Positions 18,441 through 26,567 of a stretch of 35,111 nt of DNA are shown piece by piece. Within the stretch, counting starts at the first letter, position 1. Each line of letters starts with the position of its first letter. The notes below the pieces were generated by a model. It was not told the DNA's origin and made no database searches. It saw nothing but the letters and a program-made list of their open reading frames with translations. The stretch is taken from positions 1 through 35,111 of the forward strand of contig JAAAOT010000204.1 in the NCBI GenBank assembly GCA_009908725.1. Reading direction: 5' to 3'. Position numbers and translations under genes: made by a program. Origin of the DNA: Bacteroidota bacterium. GTDB taxonomy: Bacteria > Bacteroidota > Rhodothermia > Rhodothermales > Salinibacteraceae.

Positions 18441-18623
18441 CTATCGCCCGTCGCCGCCGACGGAGTCGGCGTCGTCGAGAGGCATGTTGAGCGCCGACTC
18501 ACAGTCGCGTTTGGGGAGCGTGAGCGCGTAGATCACGATCAGGACGAACGCGATGAAGAAGGCCAGGAGGCCGACTTCGGAGAGGGCACCGGTTTCCAGG
18601 GCGCGGACGGCATCTTTCCACAT
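18441..18623 (-). CDS. ccoQ: cbb3 oxidase small subunit CcoQ/FixQ
   Basis: A 60-residue protein with a single membrane helix (VGLLAFFIAFVLIVIYALTL) followed by a polar cytoplasmic tail, the FixQ pattern; it starts with MWKDAVRALE. In other bacteria CcoQ stabilises the oxidase, particularly in the presence of oxygen. Position between ccoO and ccoP (48 bp after one and 75 bp before the other) decides the call, since the sequence alone is too short for certainty. Confidence 0.88.
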   Translation of the reverse strand: MWKDAVRALETGALSEVGLLAFFIAFVLIVIYALTLPKRDCESALNMPLDDADSVGGDGR

Positions 18624-18671
18624 AACAGGTCGGTCGGAAGTGAGTCAGAGGGGCGAGGCAGGCGTGGGGTG

Positions 18672-19451
18672 CTATTTCGAGGCGTCGGCCGTGACGTCCG
18701 ATTCGGCTGAGCCGGCGTCGGACGGGCCGGCGTCAGAAGGGCCGGCGTCAGAGGCCGCTGCTACGTCCGTCCCGAGGCTCTGCAGATATGCCACGAGGGC
18801 CATGATTTTCTTGTCCTCCAGGTCTGTGGGCCCGCCCTGTTCTTCGACCTCTGTGGCGATGGCCTTCGCCTGCGTTCGTGCGATGGTAGCGGCGTTCTCG
18901 ATGGTTTCCTCCGCGTACGGGGTTCCGAGGCGTTTCAGCGTTCGCAGTTTTGCCGTCAGCCCGTCGAAGTCGATCTTTTTCTCGAGCAGGTGCGGGTAGG
19001 GAGGCATGATGGAGCCCTTGCTGGTGGAGCGGGGATCCTCCATGTGGCGCACGTGCCAGAGCGCCTGCGGCCGGAGCAGGCCTTCCCGGGCGAGGTCGGG
19101 ACCGGTGCGCTTCGAGCCCCACAGGAACGGGCGCTCGTACACTGTTTCACCGGCTTTGGAGTATCCGCCGCCATTTTGACCGTAGCGTTCGATTTCGTGG
19201 CGGAAGGGGCGGACCTGCTGCGAATGGCAGGTATTGCATCCTTCTGCGATGTAGATGTCACGACCCTCGAGTTCGAGCGGCGTCCAGGGCTCGACCGTTT
19301 CGATACGGTCGACCGAGTTGTTTACCAGCACGAGCGGCAGAAACTCGACGAGGCCGCCGACGAGGATGGAGAGCGTGGTGAGGACGGTGAAGACCAGCGG
19401 CCAGCCTTCAAGCGTCCGGTGCATTCCGTTGCTTTTAATGAATCGTCCCAT
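18672..19451 (-). CDS. ccoO: cbb3 oxidase mono-haem cytochrome c subunit CcoO/FixO
   Basis: Second redox subunit of the cbb3 oxidase, passing electrons to CcoN. It has 259 aa, with an N-terminal membrane anchor (about 17-44) and the FixO haem site EGCNTCHSQQVRPFRHE (C72, C75, H76). The distal Met ligand is in GSIMPPYPHL (M149), and RYG...YSKAGE and RPFLWGSKRTGPDLAREG are conserved FixO blocks. The last 25 residues form a low-complexity Ser/Asp/Ala tail with three SDAGP-type repeats that other CcoO proteins do not need. It starts 108 bp after ccoN; the sequence just before its ATG contains no Shine-Dalgarno match. Confidence 0.97.
   Translation of the reverse strand: MGRFIKSNGMHRTLEGWPLVFTVLTTLSILVGGLVEFLPLVLVNNSVDRIETVEPWTPLELEGRDIYIAEGCNTCHSQQVRPFRHEIERYGQNGGGYSKAGETVYERPFLWGSKRTGPDLAREGLLRPQALWHVRHMEDPRSTSKGSIMPPYPHLLEKKIDFDGLTAKLRTLKRLGTPYAEETIENAATIARTQAKAIATEVEEQGGPTDLEDKKIMALVAYLQSLGTDVAAASDAGPSDAGPSDAGSAESDVTADASK
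18711..18755 (-). repeat. Three 15-bp tandem repeats in the ccoO 3' end
   Basis: GCCGGCGTC(A/G)GA(A/C)GG-type units on the plus strand repeat three times, encoding SDAGP-like pentapeptides at the CcoO C-terminus. The third copy has diverged slightly. Confidence 0.75.
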
Positions 19452-19559
19452 GACAGGAGGGGGAGGTGTAGATGATCGTTGCAGGGCAGGGGGCGTGCGG
19501 CAGTGCGACCGGTCCCGGCGACCCGGTGGGAATCGGGGGCCGGGACCGAGCGCCGGGCG

Positions 19560-21365
19560 TCAGGACGCGTCGTCTTCGTTGTCGTCGTCGTCCGCATCGT
19601 CGGACGCGTCCGGTCCCTTGGCTTTCTTCGAGCCGGGGAGCTGCGCCTTCTTGGTGCCGGGGCCCTCTGCTTTTTTCGGGCCGGGGCCTTCCGCTTTCTT
19701 CGTTCCCGGGCCCTCGGCCTTCCTGGAGCCGGGCAGGGACGCTTTCTTCGTCGCGGGTGTGTCGTCCGCCTCGGTCGGGACCGGGTCGGATTCGCTGGCG
19801 GTGCGAGCACGGGCAGGCGCGGGCTCGGGGGCCTGCTCGGAGGTGCCGTCGCCGGAACCGTCGCCGTGACCGTAGTTCATCGGCTGGCGTGGGGCGGCAA
19901 AGGCCGGATCGGGCAGTTCGTCCGGGGCGGAGCGGATGGTCATGTACATGTTGGCCATCATCATGACGACGCCGCCGAGGTAGAGCAGTCCGCCGATCAG
20001 GCGAACCCAGTACATCGGGATGACCTGCACGACCGTCTCGATAAATTCGGGGTACATCAGGTTGCCGGCTTCATCAAACGCGCGCCACATCAGGCCCTGC
20101 GTGATACCGGAGTTGTACATGGCGAGCACGTACAGCAGGATGCCAATGGTGCCCGTCCAGAAGTGGGCGTTGGCCAGTTTCTGGCTCCAGAGCTCCGTTC
20201 GCCAGAGGCGGGGCAGCAGCCAGTAGATCATGCCGAAGGTCATAAAGCCATTCCAGCCAAGGGCACCGGAGTGCACGTGCCCGATCGTCCAGTCGGTGTA
20301 GTGGCTGAGCGCGTTTACGCTCTTAATCGACAGCAGCGGCCCTTCGAAGGTCGACATGCCGTAGAAGGTGATGCCGATCACGAACATCTTCAGCACCACG
20401 CTATCACGCAGCTTGTGCCACGCACCGCGGAGGGTGAACAGCCCGTTGATCATGCCTCCCCAGCTCGGCATCCACAGCATCACGCTGAAGAGCATCCCCA
20501 GGGTACCCGCCCATTCGGGGAGCGAGGTGTACTGCAGGTGGTGCGGCCCGGCCCAGATGTAAATGAACACCAGGCTCCAGAAGTGGACGATGGAGAGGCG
20601 GTAGCTAAAGACCGGCCGCTCGGCCGCTTTCGGCATGAAGTAGTACATCAGGCCGAGGAACGGCGTGGTCAGGAAAAAGGCCACCGCGTTATGCCCGTAC
20701 CACCACTGCACCAGGGCATCCTGGACGCCGGCGTAGATCGGGTAGCTCTTGAGCATCGAGGCCGGCAGAGCGAGGCTGTTGCCGACGTGCAGCACGGCGA
20801 CCGTTACGATCGTCGCGATGTAGAACCAGAGCGCCACGTACAGGTGCTTCTCACGGCGCTTGTAGAGCGTCCCGAAGAAGTTGATTGCAAACACGATCCA
20901 GACGACCGCAATCGCGATGTCGATCGGCCACTCCAGCTCGGCGTACTCCTTCGAGGTGGTGTATCCGAGAGGAAGCGTGATCGCCGCCGAGACGATGATG
21001 GCCTGCCAGCCCCAGAAGTGGAACTTACTCATCCAATCGCTGAACATCCGTGCCTTGCACAGACGCTGCGTGGAATAGTAGATAGCCGCGAAGATGGAGT
21101 TGCCGGCAAACGCGAAGATGACCGCGTTCGTGTGCACCGGACGGAGGCGGCCGAAGGACAGGTACTCGCCAAGGTTGGCGGCAGGCCAGGGCAGCTGCAG
21201 CGCGATCAGGGCTCCGACAGCCATGCCGATGAAGCCCCAGAGGACCGTCGCGTACACGAAGTAGCGAACGATCTTCTCGTCGTACGTGAAAATGTCAATG
21301 TTCGAACGCTCGCGCCCGGCCGAACGCATATCGGTTGGCGCTGAAGCGGTGCTGGCTTGAGCCAT
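19560..21365 (-). CDS. ccoN: cbb3 oxidase catalytic subunit CcoN/FixN with repeat-rich C-terminal tail
   Basis: Oxygen-reducing subunit with low-spin haem b and the haem b3-CuB centre; high-affinity terminal respiration at low oxygen. The ATG at 21365 ([10 protein letters not shown]) gives 601 aa. Twelve membrane helices span about 35-480. Expected ligands are visible: H78 in [11 protein letters not shown]225 in [11 protein letters not shown]275/H276 in WAGPHHLQY, and H363/H365 in [13 protein letters not shown]255 in [11 protein letters not shown] is the likely cross-linked tyrosine, which in cbb3 enzymes sits in this helix. After residue 485 a tail of about 115 aa follows: Ala/Pro/Glu-rich linker, six (K/R)KAxxPGx octads (540-587), then an acidic end [11 protein letters not shown]. 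The tail is absent from ordinary CcoN. Confidence 0.97.
   Translation of the reverse strand: MAQASTASAPTDMRSAGRERSNIDIFTYDEKIVRYFVYATVLWGFIGMAVGALIALQLPWPAANLGEYLSFGRLRPVHTNAVIFAFAGNSIFAAIYYSTQRLCKARMFSDWMSKFHFWGWQAIIVSAAITLPLGYTTSKEYAELEWPIDIAIAVVWIVFAINFFGTLYKRREKHLYVALWFYIATIVTVAVLHVGNSLALPASMLKSYPIYAGVQDALVQWWYGHNAVAFFLTTPFLGLMYYFMPKAAERPVFSYRLSIVHFWSLVFIYIWAGPHHLQYTSLPEWAGTLGMLFSVMLWMPSWGGMINGLFTLRGAWHKLRDSVVLKMFVIGITFYGMSTFEGPLLSIKSVNALSHYTDWTIGHVHSGALGWNGFMTFGMIYWLLPRLWRTELWSQKLANAHFWTGTIGILLYVLAMYNSGITQGLMWRAFDEAGNLMYPEFIETVVQVIPMYWVRLIGGLLYLGGVVMMMANMYMTIRSAPDELPDPAFAAPRQPMNYGHGDGSGDGTSEQAPEPAPARARTASESDPVPTEADDTPATKKASLPGSRKAEGPGTKKAEGPGPKKAEGPGTKKAQLPGSKKAKGPDASDDADDDDNEDDAS
19605..19748 (-). 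repeat. Six 24-bp tandem repeats encoding (K/R)KAxxPGx in ccoN
   Basis: The 144-bp block encodes octads [48 protein letters not shown]. Outer units (SLPGS, QLPGS) resemble each other and inner ones (AEGPG) resemble each other, which suggests growth by duplication from the middle. Confidence 0.85.
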
Positions 21366-21707
21366 GGGTAGGTACGTAGGATAAGCGGTGAGGGCGGTGG
21401 AGCGAGCTCCGCATGGGCGATGCGAGAGCGGGGAATCGGCCTCAGCGCGACCAGCACGGTCACGGAGAACACGACTCGGCAATTGTGACGAAAACGTATG
21501 AGGTGGCGATCGGGATGTCTGTCGGTAGCCTCTGTAGCCCGACGTAGGTCTCGCCCGACCTGCCGTGTGGGGATGATCCCCACGTCCGGGGAAATGGCGG
21601 CTTGCTGTGCCTGAAGGGGATCAGGCGAGAGGCACCCCCTTACAGTCGGCGCGTCGCATAACGGGCGCGTCGGCCGATTCGATCGGCCTGGGTGCCGACG
21701 GCGGCGA
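21366..21707. other. Control region upstream of ccoN
   Basis: 342 bp between ccoN (-) and the 3' end of the first universal stress gene (-). It contains the 17-bp palindrome at 21567-21583. On the minus strand TACGTTTT at 21498-21491 resembles the Bacteroidota -7 element TAnnTTTG, about 80 bp past the palindrome, without a clear -33 TTG, as might be expected of an activator-dependent promoter. No terminator for the usp gene is evident. Confidence 0.5.
21567..21583. promoter_or_regulatory. Perfect 17-bp palindrome upstream of ccoN
   Basis: GTGGGGATGATCCCCAC: two perfect eight-base arms around one central base, about 200 bp upstream of the ccoN ATG. Similar GTGGGG...CCCCAC or CCAC sites lie upstream of ccoG, the sensor kinase and the response regulator. 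There is no T-tract on either side and the loop is one base, so it is better read as a protein-binding site than as a hairpin terminator. Confidence 0.6.
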
Positions 21708-22730
21708 TCAGACGGCGTCCGTCGTGGAAGACTCCGTGTTCGTTTTCCAGCCGGTGGTTCGAGCCGACACGTCGGGTGCAGAGCCGGGCGCGCCGTCATT
21801 TGTTCCAGCGCGCGGTGTCCACGTCTCGCCCACGAGCGATCGGCCGAACGCGCGGGTTAGAAAGACCGGGCGGGCGACGCGTCGCAGCACGCGTTCGACG
21901 ACGTGGCCGAGCGGATGCTGTTCACGGCTGATCGTGCCGTGGGTCGACATGACGAGCAGGTCGCTGTCCTGCTTGGTGGCGAATTGCCCGATCTGGTCGG
22001 CTGCGTCTCCGTGGCGGATGTGCACGTGAACGGTCGGGTAGAGCGGGCCGTCCGGAATGAGGGCCTCCGCGCGGCGTTTGGCTTTCCGTTCCGGAAGCGT
22101 GGCGTCGCTGAGCGAGAGCATATCGGTCTCATTGAGCGCAACGTACTGCGGCCGGTCCATCACGTGGAGCAGATCGATCTCGGCATCCAGGTCGACCGCC
22201 ATCGCGAAGGCGTGGCGGAGGGCGGACATCGAGTTCTCCGAAAAGTCCGTCGGCACGAGAATGCGACGGATGGGCGAGCGATGATCTTCGCCCACCGTTC
22301 CACACCGCATGACCGAGCGGCCCGTCACGAACACCGGGACGTTCAGGCGCGTCACGAACTGCCGCGTTGGCTCGCTGGCCAGGGCGGGGATGGGGCCGCG
22401 GTCCGACGGCGTGTCCAGCACCACCAGGTCGATGTCTTCCTGCTCTACGTACTGCAGGATTCGGTCGACGGTGACCACGTCCTCATCGAGCGCCGTGGTG
22501 ATCGAGCGCGGCGGGAGCGGCGAGCCACTCGTAGCCGCCGCCACGATGTCCAGAATCTGGTTGTGCAGGGAGCGCACAGGTCCAGCGTCGGGTGCGGCGG
22601 TCGCCTCTGGATGGGGCACCACGTGCACCGTCGCACGGCACGTTTCCGCTAGGGAAAGCGCCTGCATCAGGGCCGGGTGCGCGTCGGCGCCGGGGTGAAC
22701 CGGGCAAAGAATGGTATTGGCGGAAAGCAT
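21708..22730 (-). CDS. Tandem universal stress protein (two UspA domains)
   Basis: The ATG at 22730 (MLSANTILCPVHPG) gives 340 aa; the track start is a GTG 63 bases earlier. The first UspA-like half (about 1-145) is diverged, with DIDLVVLDTPSDRGPIPAL where a nucleotide-binding loop would be. The second half begins at RRILVPTDFSENSMSAL and has DLLVMSTHGTISREQHPLGHVVERVLRRVARPVFLT, a modified G-2x-G-9x-G-type site. It then carries FGRSL and a Ser/Thr/Gly-rich tail of about 40 residues. USPs act in stress survival and often bind ATP. The gene faces away from the oxygen-sensor kinase, and its paralogue at 27424 shares the FGRSL tail motif. DosR-type regulons of mycobacteria are rich in USPs, a parallel only. 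Confidence 0.92.
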   Translation of the reverse strand: MLSANTILCPVHPGADAHPALMQALSLAETCRATVHVVPHPEATAAPDAGPVRSLHNQILDIVAAATSGSPLPPRSITTALDEDVVTVDRILQYVEQEDIDLVVLDTPSDRGPIPALASEPTRQFVTRLNVPVFVTGRSVMRCGTVGEDHRSPIRRILVPTDFSENSMSALRHAFAMAVDLDAEIDLLHVMDRPQYVALNETDMLSLSDATLPERKAKRRAEALIPDGPLYPTVHVHIRHGDAADQIGQFATKQDSDLLVMSTHGTISREQHPLGHVVERVLRRVARPVFLTRAFGRSLVGETWTPRAGTNDGAPGSAPDVSARTTGWKTNTESSTTDAV

Positions 22731-22946
22731 AAGGCCACATCGGTCGGATGAATCCCCGTGTTGATCGACATTTCCGAACAGAGTCGCTCCCACGTTCTGG
22801 GGAGAGGAACGGCGTGAGGCAAGAGCGGGGAGGTAACGTGTCGCCCCTCGACGGTCTCATCGATCCGTTTCCAAAGACGCGGTTGAGCGGTCGCGATCAT
22901 GACAGAAGCACCACAGTGACCTACGTGGAGAGATGTCGTTCAGCGA

Positions 22947-22965
22947 TGTAGGGGAAATGCCCACA
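22947..22965. promoter_or_regulatory. Imperfect palindrome of the same type between usp and kinase
   Basis: TGTAGGGGAAATGCCCACA: ends TGT/ACA and GG/CC pairs mirror across the same 17-bp core spacing (GTAGGGGAAATGCCCAC) as the ccoN and ccoG sites. It could serve either divergent gene. Confidence 0.4.
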
Positions 22966-23113
22966 GCCCCACGGTCGGGATGCGACGGTGATGTAACCGC
23001 GGGCGGCCGCGAACACATCAGGAAACGATGCGACTGTATGCCACGGTGGTCGTAAACGAGTCCGATATTCTCTGACGAAGAACGATCTCTTTTGTATGTT
23101 TTAGCATAGGCAT

Positions 23114-23151
23114 CCCCGACCGCAAAGGCCTGTCCGGCCAACGGGTCGGGG
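23114..23151 (+). promoter_or_regulatory. Large inverted repeat in the leader of the sensor kinase gene
   Basis: CCCCGACC (23114-23121) pairs with GGTCGGGG (23144-23151), with an inner GGCC-n5-GGCC element, 75 bp before the kinase ATG. A second small hairpin GAGCA-GT-TGCTC follows at once. There is no T-tract. If TATGTTTT at 23095 is the promoter, these would be in or at the start of the 5' leader. Confidence 0.4.
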
Positions 23152-23225
23152 GAGCAGTTGCTCGCTCGCCGAGGACCGCCGTTAGCATTCGTTATTTTGA
23201 TCCGGAAACAGCCGCTCTGACCTGT

Positions 23226-25262
23226 ATGGACACGCTTGTATATGGTCCTGCATCGCAGAACCGCACGGTCGTTGAGCGGGTGCTCCGCGAACGCGGGCAT
23301 GCCGTTGACGTCGCCGCTCCATCTCACGATGCGCCTCCGACGGAGGAAGCAGGCCGGTTCGCCTATGATGTGTGCGTGGTTGTTGACTCGGAGCCGCCGG
23401 TCTTGCGCCGAGCGGAAGAATGCACGCAGCAGTATGACGACCTGCAACTGGTTCTCATCGGCGTTGACCGGGATCCGGAAAGCATCCACCGGGCATTCGA
23501 GGCGGGGGCGAGCGACGTGATTCTCGACGGGTTCGATGCCGATCGGCTGAGCACCCGTCTCGGCCTGGTCGAGCAGTACGTCGAGTCGAACATTCATCGT
23601 CCGCCGGAGGCCTCTCCGTCGCGGCACCAGGCCGTTGTGGCCGAGATCGGTCGCCGGGCACTGGCGGGAACCGAGCTGGAGGTGCTCATGGCACAGGCCG
23701 TGCGCGCCGTGGCTAAGGCGCTCGACCTGAGCATGTGCAAGGTTCTTGAGCATGATCCGGCCCAGAACTGTCTCCGCATAAAGGCCGGCATTGGCTGGTC
23801 GGCCGGAGCAGTTGGCTCAGCCACGGTGACGGACGGTACCGAGTCGCAGGCCGGATACACGCTCCAGGCCGACGCCCCGGTGGTCGTCGAAGACATCAAC
23901 GAGGAAAGCCGGTTCACACCGCCGGACCTTCTGACCGCGCACGGCGCCACGAGCGGGGTCAGCGTCGTCATTGCGAGCACGCCCTCACCGTACGGCATTC
24001 TCGGCGCCCACAGCACCGATCGTCGCGGCTTCGACGAGGAGGACGTGTATTTCCTTCAGTCTGTGTCCAATGTTCTGGCAGGGGCGGTCGAGCGCGCCCG
24101 GACGGAGCGCGCGTTGCGGGAGAGTGAAGCGCGCGCCACGTCGATCATCGATACGACCGTCGACGGCATCATCACGATCGACACCGGCGGCATCATCCAG
24201 TCCTTCAATGCTGCGGCGGAGCGCATCTTCGGGTACACCGCCGAGGAGGTGATGGGCAAGAACGTAAAGGTGCTGATGCCGCAGCCGTACCGGGAGGAGC
24301 ACGATAGCTACATGCGCAGCTATCACGACACCGGCCGACGGCGCATTATCGGGATCGGTCGCGAGGTCACGGGCCGCCGCAAGGACGGTAGCACCTTTCC
24401 GATGGACCTTGCGGTGAGCGAGGTGCACACGGGGTCCGTCCACGCATTCACCGGGATCGTGCGCGACATCAGCGAGCGACGACGGCTGGAGAAAGAGATT
24501 CTGGACATATCCGAGCAGGAGCGTCGACGCATTGGCCAGGACCTGCACGACGGCCTCGGCCAGATGTTGACCGGCATCGGTCTGCTGAGCCAGAACCTGT
24601 CGCGCCAGCTTCGGAACGAGGACAGCGAGTTGGTGGACGAGGCGGAAGAAATCACCGACCTCATCAAGGAGGCGGATCAGTATGCACGCGACCTCGCCCG
24701 GGGCCTGACGCCGGTCGATCTCGAGGCAAACGGTCTTTCGAAAGCCCTCCAGCGACTGAGCGACAACGCCGAGCGTCTCTTCGGTGTCGAATGCACGCTC
24801 GACGAGGCCGGGACGGGACTGGTGCATAACGCCACGGCCGCCACGCACATGTACCGAATTGCGCAGGAGGCCGTCAGCAATGCCGTCCGGCACGGAAGCG
24901 CCGAGCGCATCAAGATCGCGTTTGCGTCGGGAGCCGAGCAGATTCGCCTGCGCATCCAGGACGACGGCGTCGGATTTTCCCCGGAGAACATCGACGGGCC
25001 GGGGATGGGCGTTCATATTATGAACTACCGCGCCCGCATCATCGGCGGGACGCTGGAGATTAGCAGTACGCCGGCCGGCGGGACGACGGTGACGTGCACG
25101 TTGCCCGGCGGCGCCTCGCCCGGTGGCGGGGACGGTGAACGCAGTGCGCAGGAGGGTCCGCCCGGCCCGCCCGTGGGCACGACCGACGGCAACGGCACCG
25201 GCCCCTCAAACATCGGCGGCGGCCCGTCGAGCGGAGGCGGTGGATGCCCGGTGGCCCACTGA
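23226..25262 (+). CDS. Sensor histidine kinase: pseudo-receiver, GAF, FixL-like haem PAS, HisKA_3
   Basis: Soluble 678-aa kinase, no membrane helix. Residues 1-120 resemble a receiver (D54 in VVVDSEPP) but lack the conserved Lys, so a pseudo-receiver. A GAF domain spans about 130-290. The PAS domain (about 300-420) reads like FixL: VDGIITIDTGGIIQSFNAAA, then REEHDSYMRSY and RIIGIGREVTGRRKDGSTFPM. H359 and R379 are 20 residues apart, as are haem ligand H200 and R220 in B. japonicum FixL. The position of FixL R206 is Ser365, next to R364. The transmitter is NarX/DosS-like (HisKA_3), with H441 in IGQDLHDGLGQML and an ATPase domain with DDGVGF and GMGVHIM. A Gly/Pro-rich tail of about 50 aa ends the protein. 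Predicted oxygen or redox sensor; likely partner is the regulator at 26704. Confidence 0.95.
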   Translation: MDTLVYGPASQNRTVVERVLRERGHAVDVAAPSHDAPPTEEAGRFAYDVCVVVDSEPPVLRRAEECTQQYDDLQLVLIGVDRDPESIHRAFEAGASDVILDGFDADRLSTRLGLVEQYVESNIHRPPEASPSRHQAVVAEIGRRALAGTELEVLMAQAVRAVAKALDLSMCKVLEHDPAQNCLRIKAGIGWSAGAVGSATVTDGTESQAGYTLQADAPVVVEDINEESRFTPPDLLTAHGATSGVSVVIASTPSPYGILGAHSTDRRGFDEEDVYFLQSVSNVLAGAVERARTERALRESEARATSIIDTTVDGIITIDTGGIIQSFNAAAERIFGYTAEEVMGKNVKVLMPQPYREEHDSYMRSYHDTGRRRIIGIGREVTGRRKDGSTFPMDLAVSEVHTGSVHAFTGIVRDISERRRLEKEILDISEQERRRIGQDLHDGLGQMLTGIGLLSQNLSRQLRNEDSELVDEAEEITDLIKEADQYARDLARGLTPVDLEANGLSKALQRLSDNAERLFGVECTLDEAGTGLVHNATAATHMYRIAQEAVSNAVRHGSAERIKIAFASGAEQIRLRIQDDGVGFSPENIDGPGMGVHIMNYRARIIGGTLEISSTPAGGTTVTCTLPGGASPGGGDGERSAQEGPPGPPVGTTDGNGTGPSNIGGGPSSGGGGCPVAH

Positions 25263-25288
25263 CATCGCGGCAACCAGCCGACGCTCGT

Positions 25289-25633
25289 ATGATCCACATT
25301 GTCCTGCACTTCGTCATACCGCTCGCCGTCGGTCTCCTTTTCTATCGTGCGCACTGGCGCGAGGCGGTCGTGATCATGCTGCTGACAATGGTCGTGGACG
25401 CGGACCATCTCCTGGCAGACCCGATCTACGACCCGTCGCGGTGCTCGATTGGCTTTCATCCGCTCCACACGGTGCCGGCCATCGTCGTTTACGCGCTCCT
25501 CTTCCTCGGCCCGCTGGTCGTGCGGTCGACTGCGCCCCTGCATGAGCGCTCCGTGCTCGCCCGCACCGCGCACCTCGCTGGTCTCGGGTTGCTTATTCAC
25601 ATGGGACTCGACGCGGCGGACTGTGTGTGGTGA
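25289..25633 (+). CDS. DUF6122 family membrane protein
   Basis: The ATG at 25289 (MIHIVLHFVIPLAVG) gives 114 aa and lies 26 bp after the sensor kinase, so cotranscription is likely. Three to four membrane helices are present. Conserved polar residues are striking: VDADHLLADPIYDPSRCSIG and FHPLHT, then HMGLDAADC near the end. These His/Asp pairs resemble the membrane-bound metal-dependent hydrolase-like (YdjM/DUF457) proteins, so a metal-binding role is possible. The DUF6122 label is from memory of its pattern in Bacteroidota. Any link with oxygen sensing is unknown. Confidence 0.82.
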   Translation: MIHIVLHFVIPLAVGLLFYRAHWREAVVIMLLTMVVDADHLLADPIYDPSRCSIGFHPLHTVPAIVVYALLFLGPLVVRSTAPLHERSVLARTAHLAGLGLLIHMGLDAADCVW

Positions 25634-25638
25634 GGAAT

Positions 25639-25678
25639 CGTTTGGTTGGTCGTGTGTCGCGTTTGGTTGGTCGTGTGT
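25639..25678 (+). repeat. Two-copy 21-bp direct repeat
   Basis: CGTTTGGTTGGTCGTGTGT occurs at 25639-25657 and again exactly at 25660-25678, starting just after the DUF6122 stop. Each copy holds GTTTGGTTGGT. Role unknown; could be a binding-site pair or a replication-slippage product. Confidence 0.7.
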
Positions 25679-25849
25679 AGCGGGTAGGTTGTGGGATCGG
25701 GAGCTACCGGGGTGCCGCCCCCTCCAGCGGGCAACTTACGACTGGCGGCAAATGAACGCCGCCGACAATTCTTGGAACGCCTGCCCCTGTTTGTATTCTT
25801 ACGTGTGCTTTTTTTTAAACCCCTCTTTTTTTCGCGGTAGTAGCTGGTT

Positions 25850-26470
25850 ATGGTTCGAAGCTCGGTGTACCGTTCACGTGCGGTTGTCCTCTTGCTGCTA
25901 TTTGCAGCACCGTCGGGTGACAGCATGGCTCAGCTTCTGACTCTTTCGCTGCGTGCGGAGGCGTCCGTCACGGCGATTCAGCCAGGGTGGCGCGTATATG
26001 CACCGTCAGTGTGCAGCCCGGCTGCTCCGTGCGTGGCCTCAAAAGCAACCGTGTCAGGCAGCGAGACCGGGGATTATAAAACCTCGGAGATGGCTTTCGG
26101 GCTCGCATTACTCGGCTACGCGATCGGTGGCACCATCGGCGGCTTCACGATGCATGCCGTCGCACCCACCCCGGAAGACCGGTATCGAGGGACTCCGGTG
26201 CGTGAACTCCTCGTCGCCTCGGTGGTCGGCGCGGTCTCGGCAGGCACCGTTCTCCACGTTGTTGACGGCCGGACCGGACACTACGGCTACACAACCGGCG
26301 GGGCCGTCGTCGGAAATTTCGTGACGGTCGGCCTTGGCAGTCTGCTCGCGCGCATAGGGCGATCCCGACGCAGCGAAGGGCTGGGATGGTTTGCGATCTA
26401 CACCTTCGCCGTCACCCCGCTCGTGTCGGTCGCCGTCGCCGACGCCGTAAATCAACATACCGCACGGTAG
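25850..26470 (+). CDS. Membrane or secreted protein of unknown function
   Basis: 206 aa, no recognised family. The N-terminus is a signal peptide (SRAVVLLLLFAAPSGDSMAQ). The mature part has glycine-rich hydrophobic segments (FGLALLGYAIGGTIGGFTM, LLVASVVGAVSAGTVLHVV, GGAVVGNFVTVGLGSLLARI, WFAIYTFAVTPLVSVAVADAV). They resemble the Gly-zipper-like stretches of small Bacteroidota envelope proteins. Two cysteines near residue 55 (CSPAAPC) may pair in the periplasm. The 216-bp gap before it has a 21-bp direct repeat and two long T runs (25809 and 25826), so it may have its own promoter. It lies between the kinase/DUF6122 pair and the response regulator. Confidence 0.72.
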   Translation: MVRSSVYRSRAVVLLLLFAAPSGDSMAQLLTLSLRAEASVTAIQPGWRVYAPSVCSPAAPCVASKATVSGSETGDYKTSEMAFGLALLGYAIGGTIGGFTMHAVAPTPEDRYRGTPVRELLVASVVGAVSAGTVLHVVDGRTGHYGYTTGGAVVGNFVTVGLGSLLARIGRSRRSEGLGWFAIYTFAVTPLVSVAVADAVNQHTAR

Positions 26471-26486
26471 AAGAGGCCCCGCCCAA

Positions 26487-26565
26487 ACGCATCAACGCTC
26501 CAACGCATCAACGCTCCAACGCATCAACGCTCCAACGCATCAACGCTCCAACGCATCAACGCTCC
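26487..26565 (+). repeat. 16-bp minisatellite, about five copies
   Basis: Unit ACGCATCAACGCTCCA, four perfect copies and a fifth lacking its last base. It starts 16 bp after the preceding stop codon and ends 2 bp before the GTGGGG candidate site upstream of the response regulator. Copies are identical, which points to recent expansion and likely length variation between strains. Confidence 0.95.
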
Positions 26566-26567
26566 TT

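Larger units (their letters stand above)
22731..23225. other. Divergent control region between usp and the sensor kinase
   Basis: 495 bp between divergent genes, containing a site of the GTGGGG/CCCCAC type (22947-22965), a weaker GGATGAATCC repeat 16 bp before the usp ATG, and a large inverted repeat in the kinase leader (23114-23151). TATGTTTT at 23095 on the plus strand resembles the TAnnTTTG element. No small gene is supported. Confidence 0.5.

Noticed and set aside
19479-21344. 621-aa plus-strand ORF opposite ccoN
   Set aside because: Composition is that of a frame shadow (His/Asp/Arg/Glu-rich, no motifs); the minus strand encodes an unmistakable CcoN with all haem and copper ligands.
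21567-21583. Reading the ccoN upstream palindrome as a DosR box or an FNR/CRP site
   Set aside because: The GGG to CCC spacing is shorter than in the DosR consensus, and TTGAT/ATCAA or TGTGA/TCACA half-sites are absent; it was kept as an unassigned site.
26487-26565. CRISPR array
   Set aside because: Units of 16 bp are directly adjacent without spacers and no cas gene is present; it is a minisatellite.
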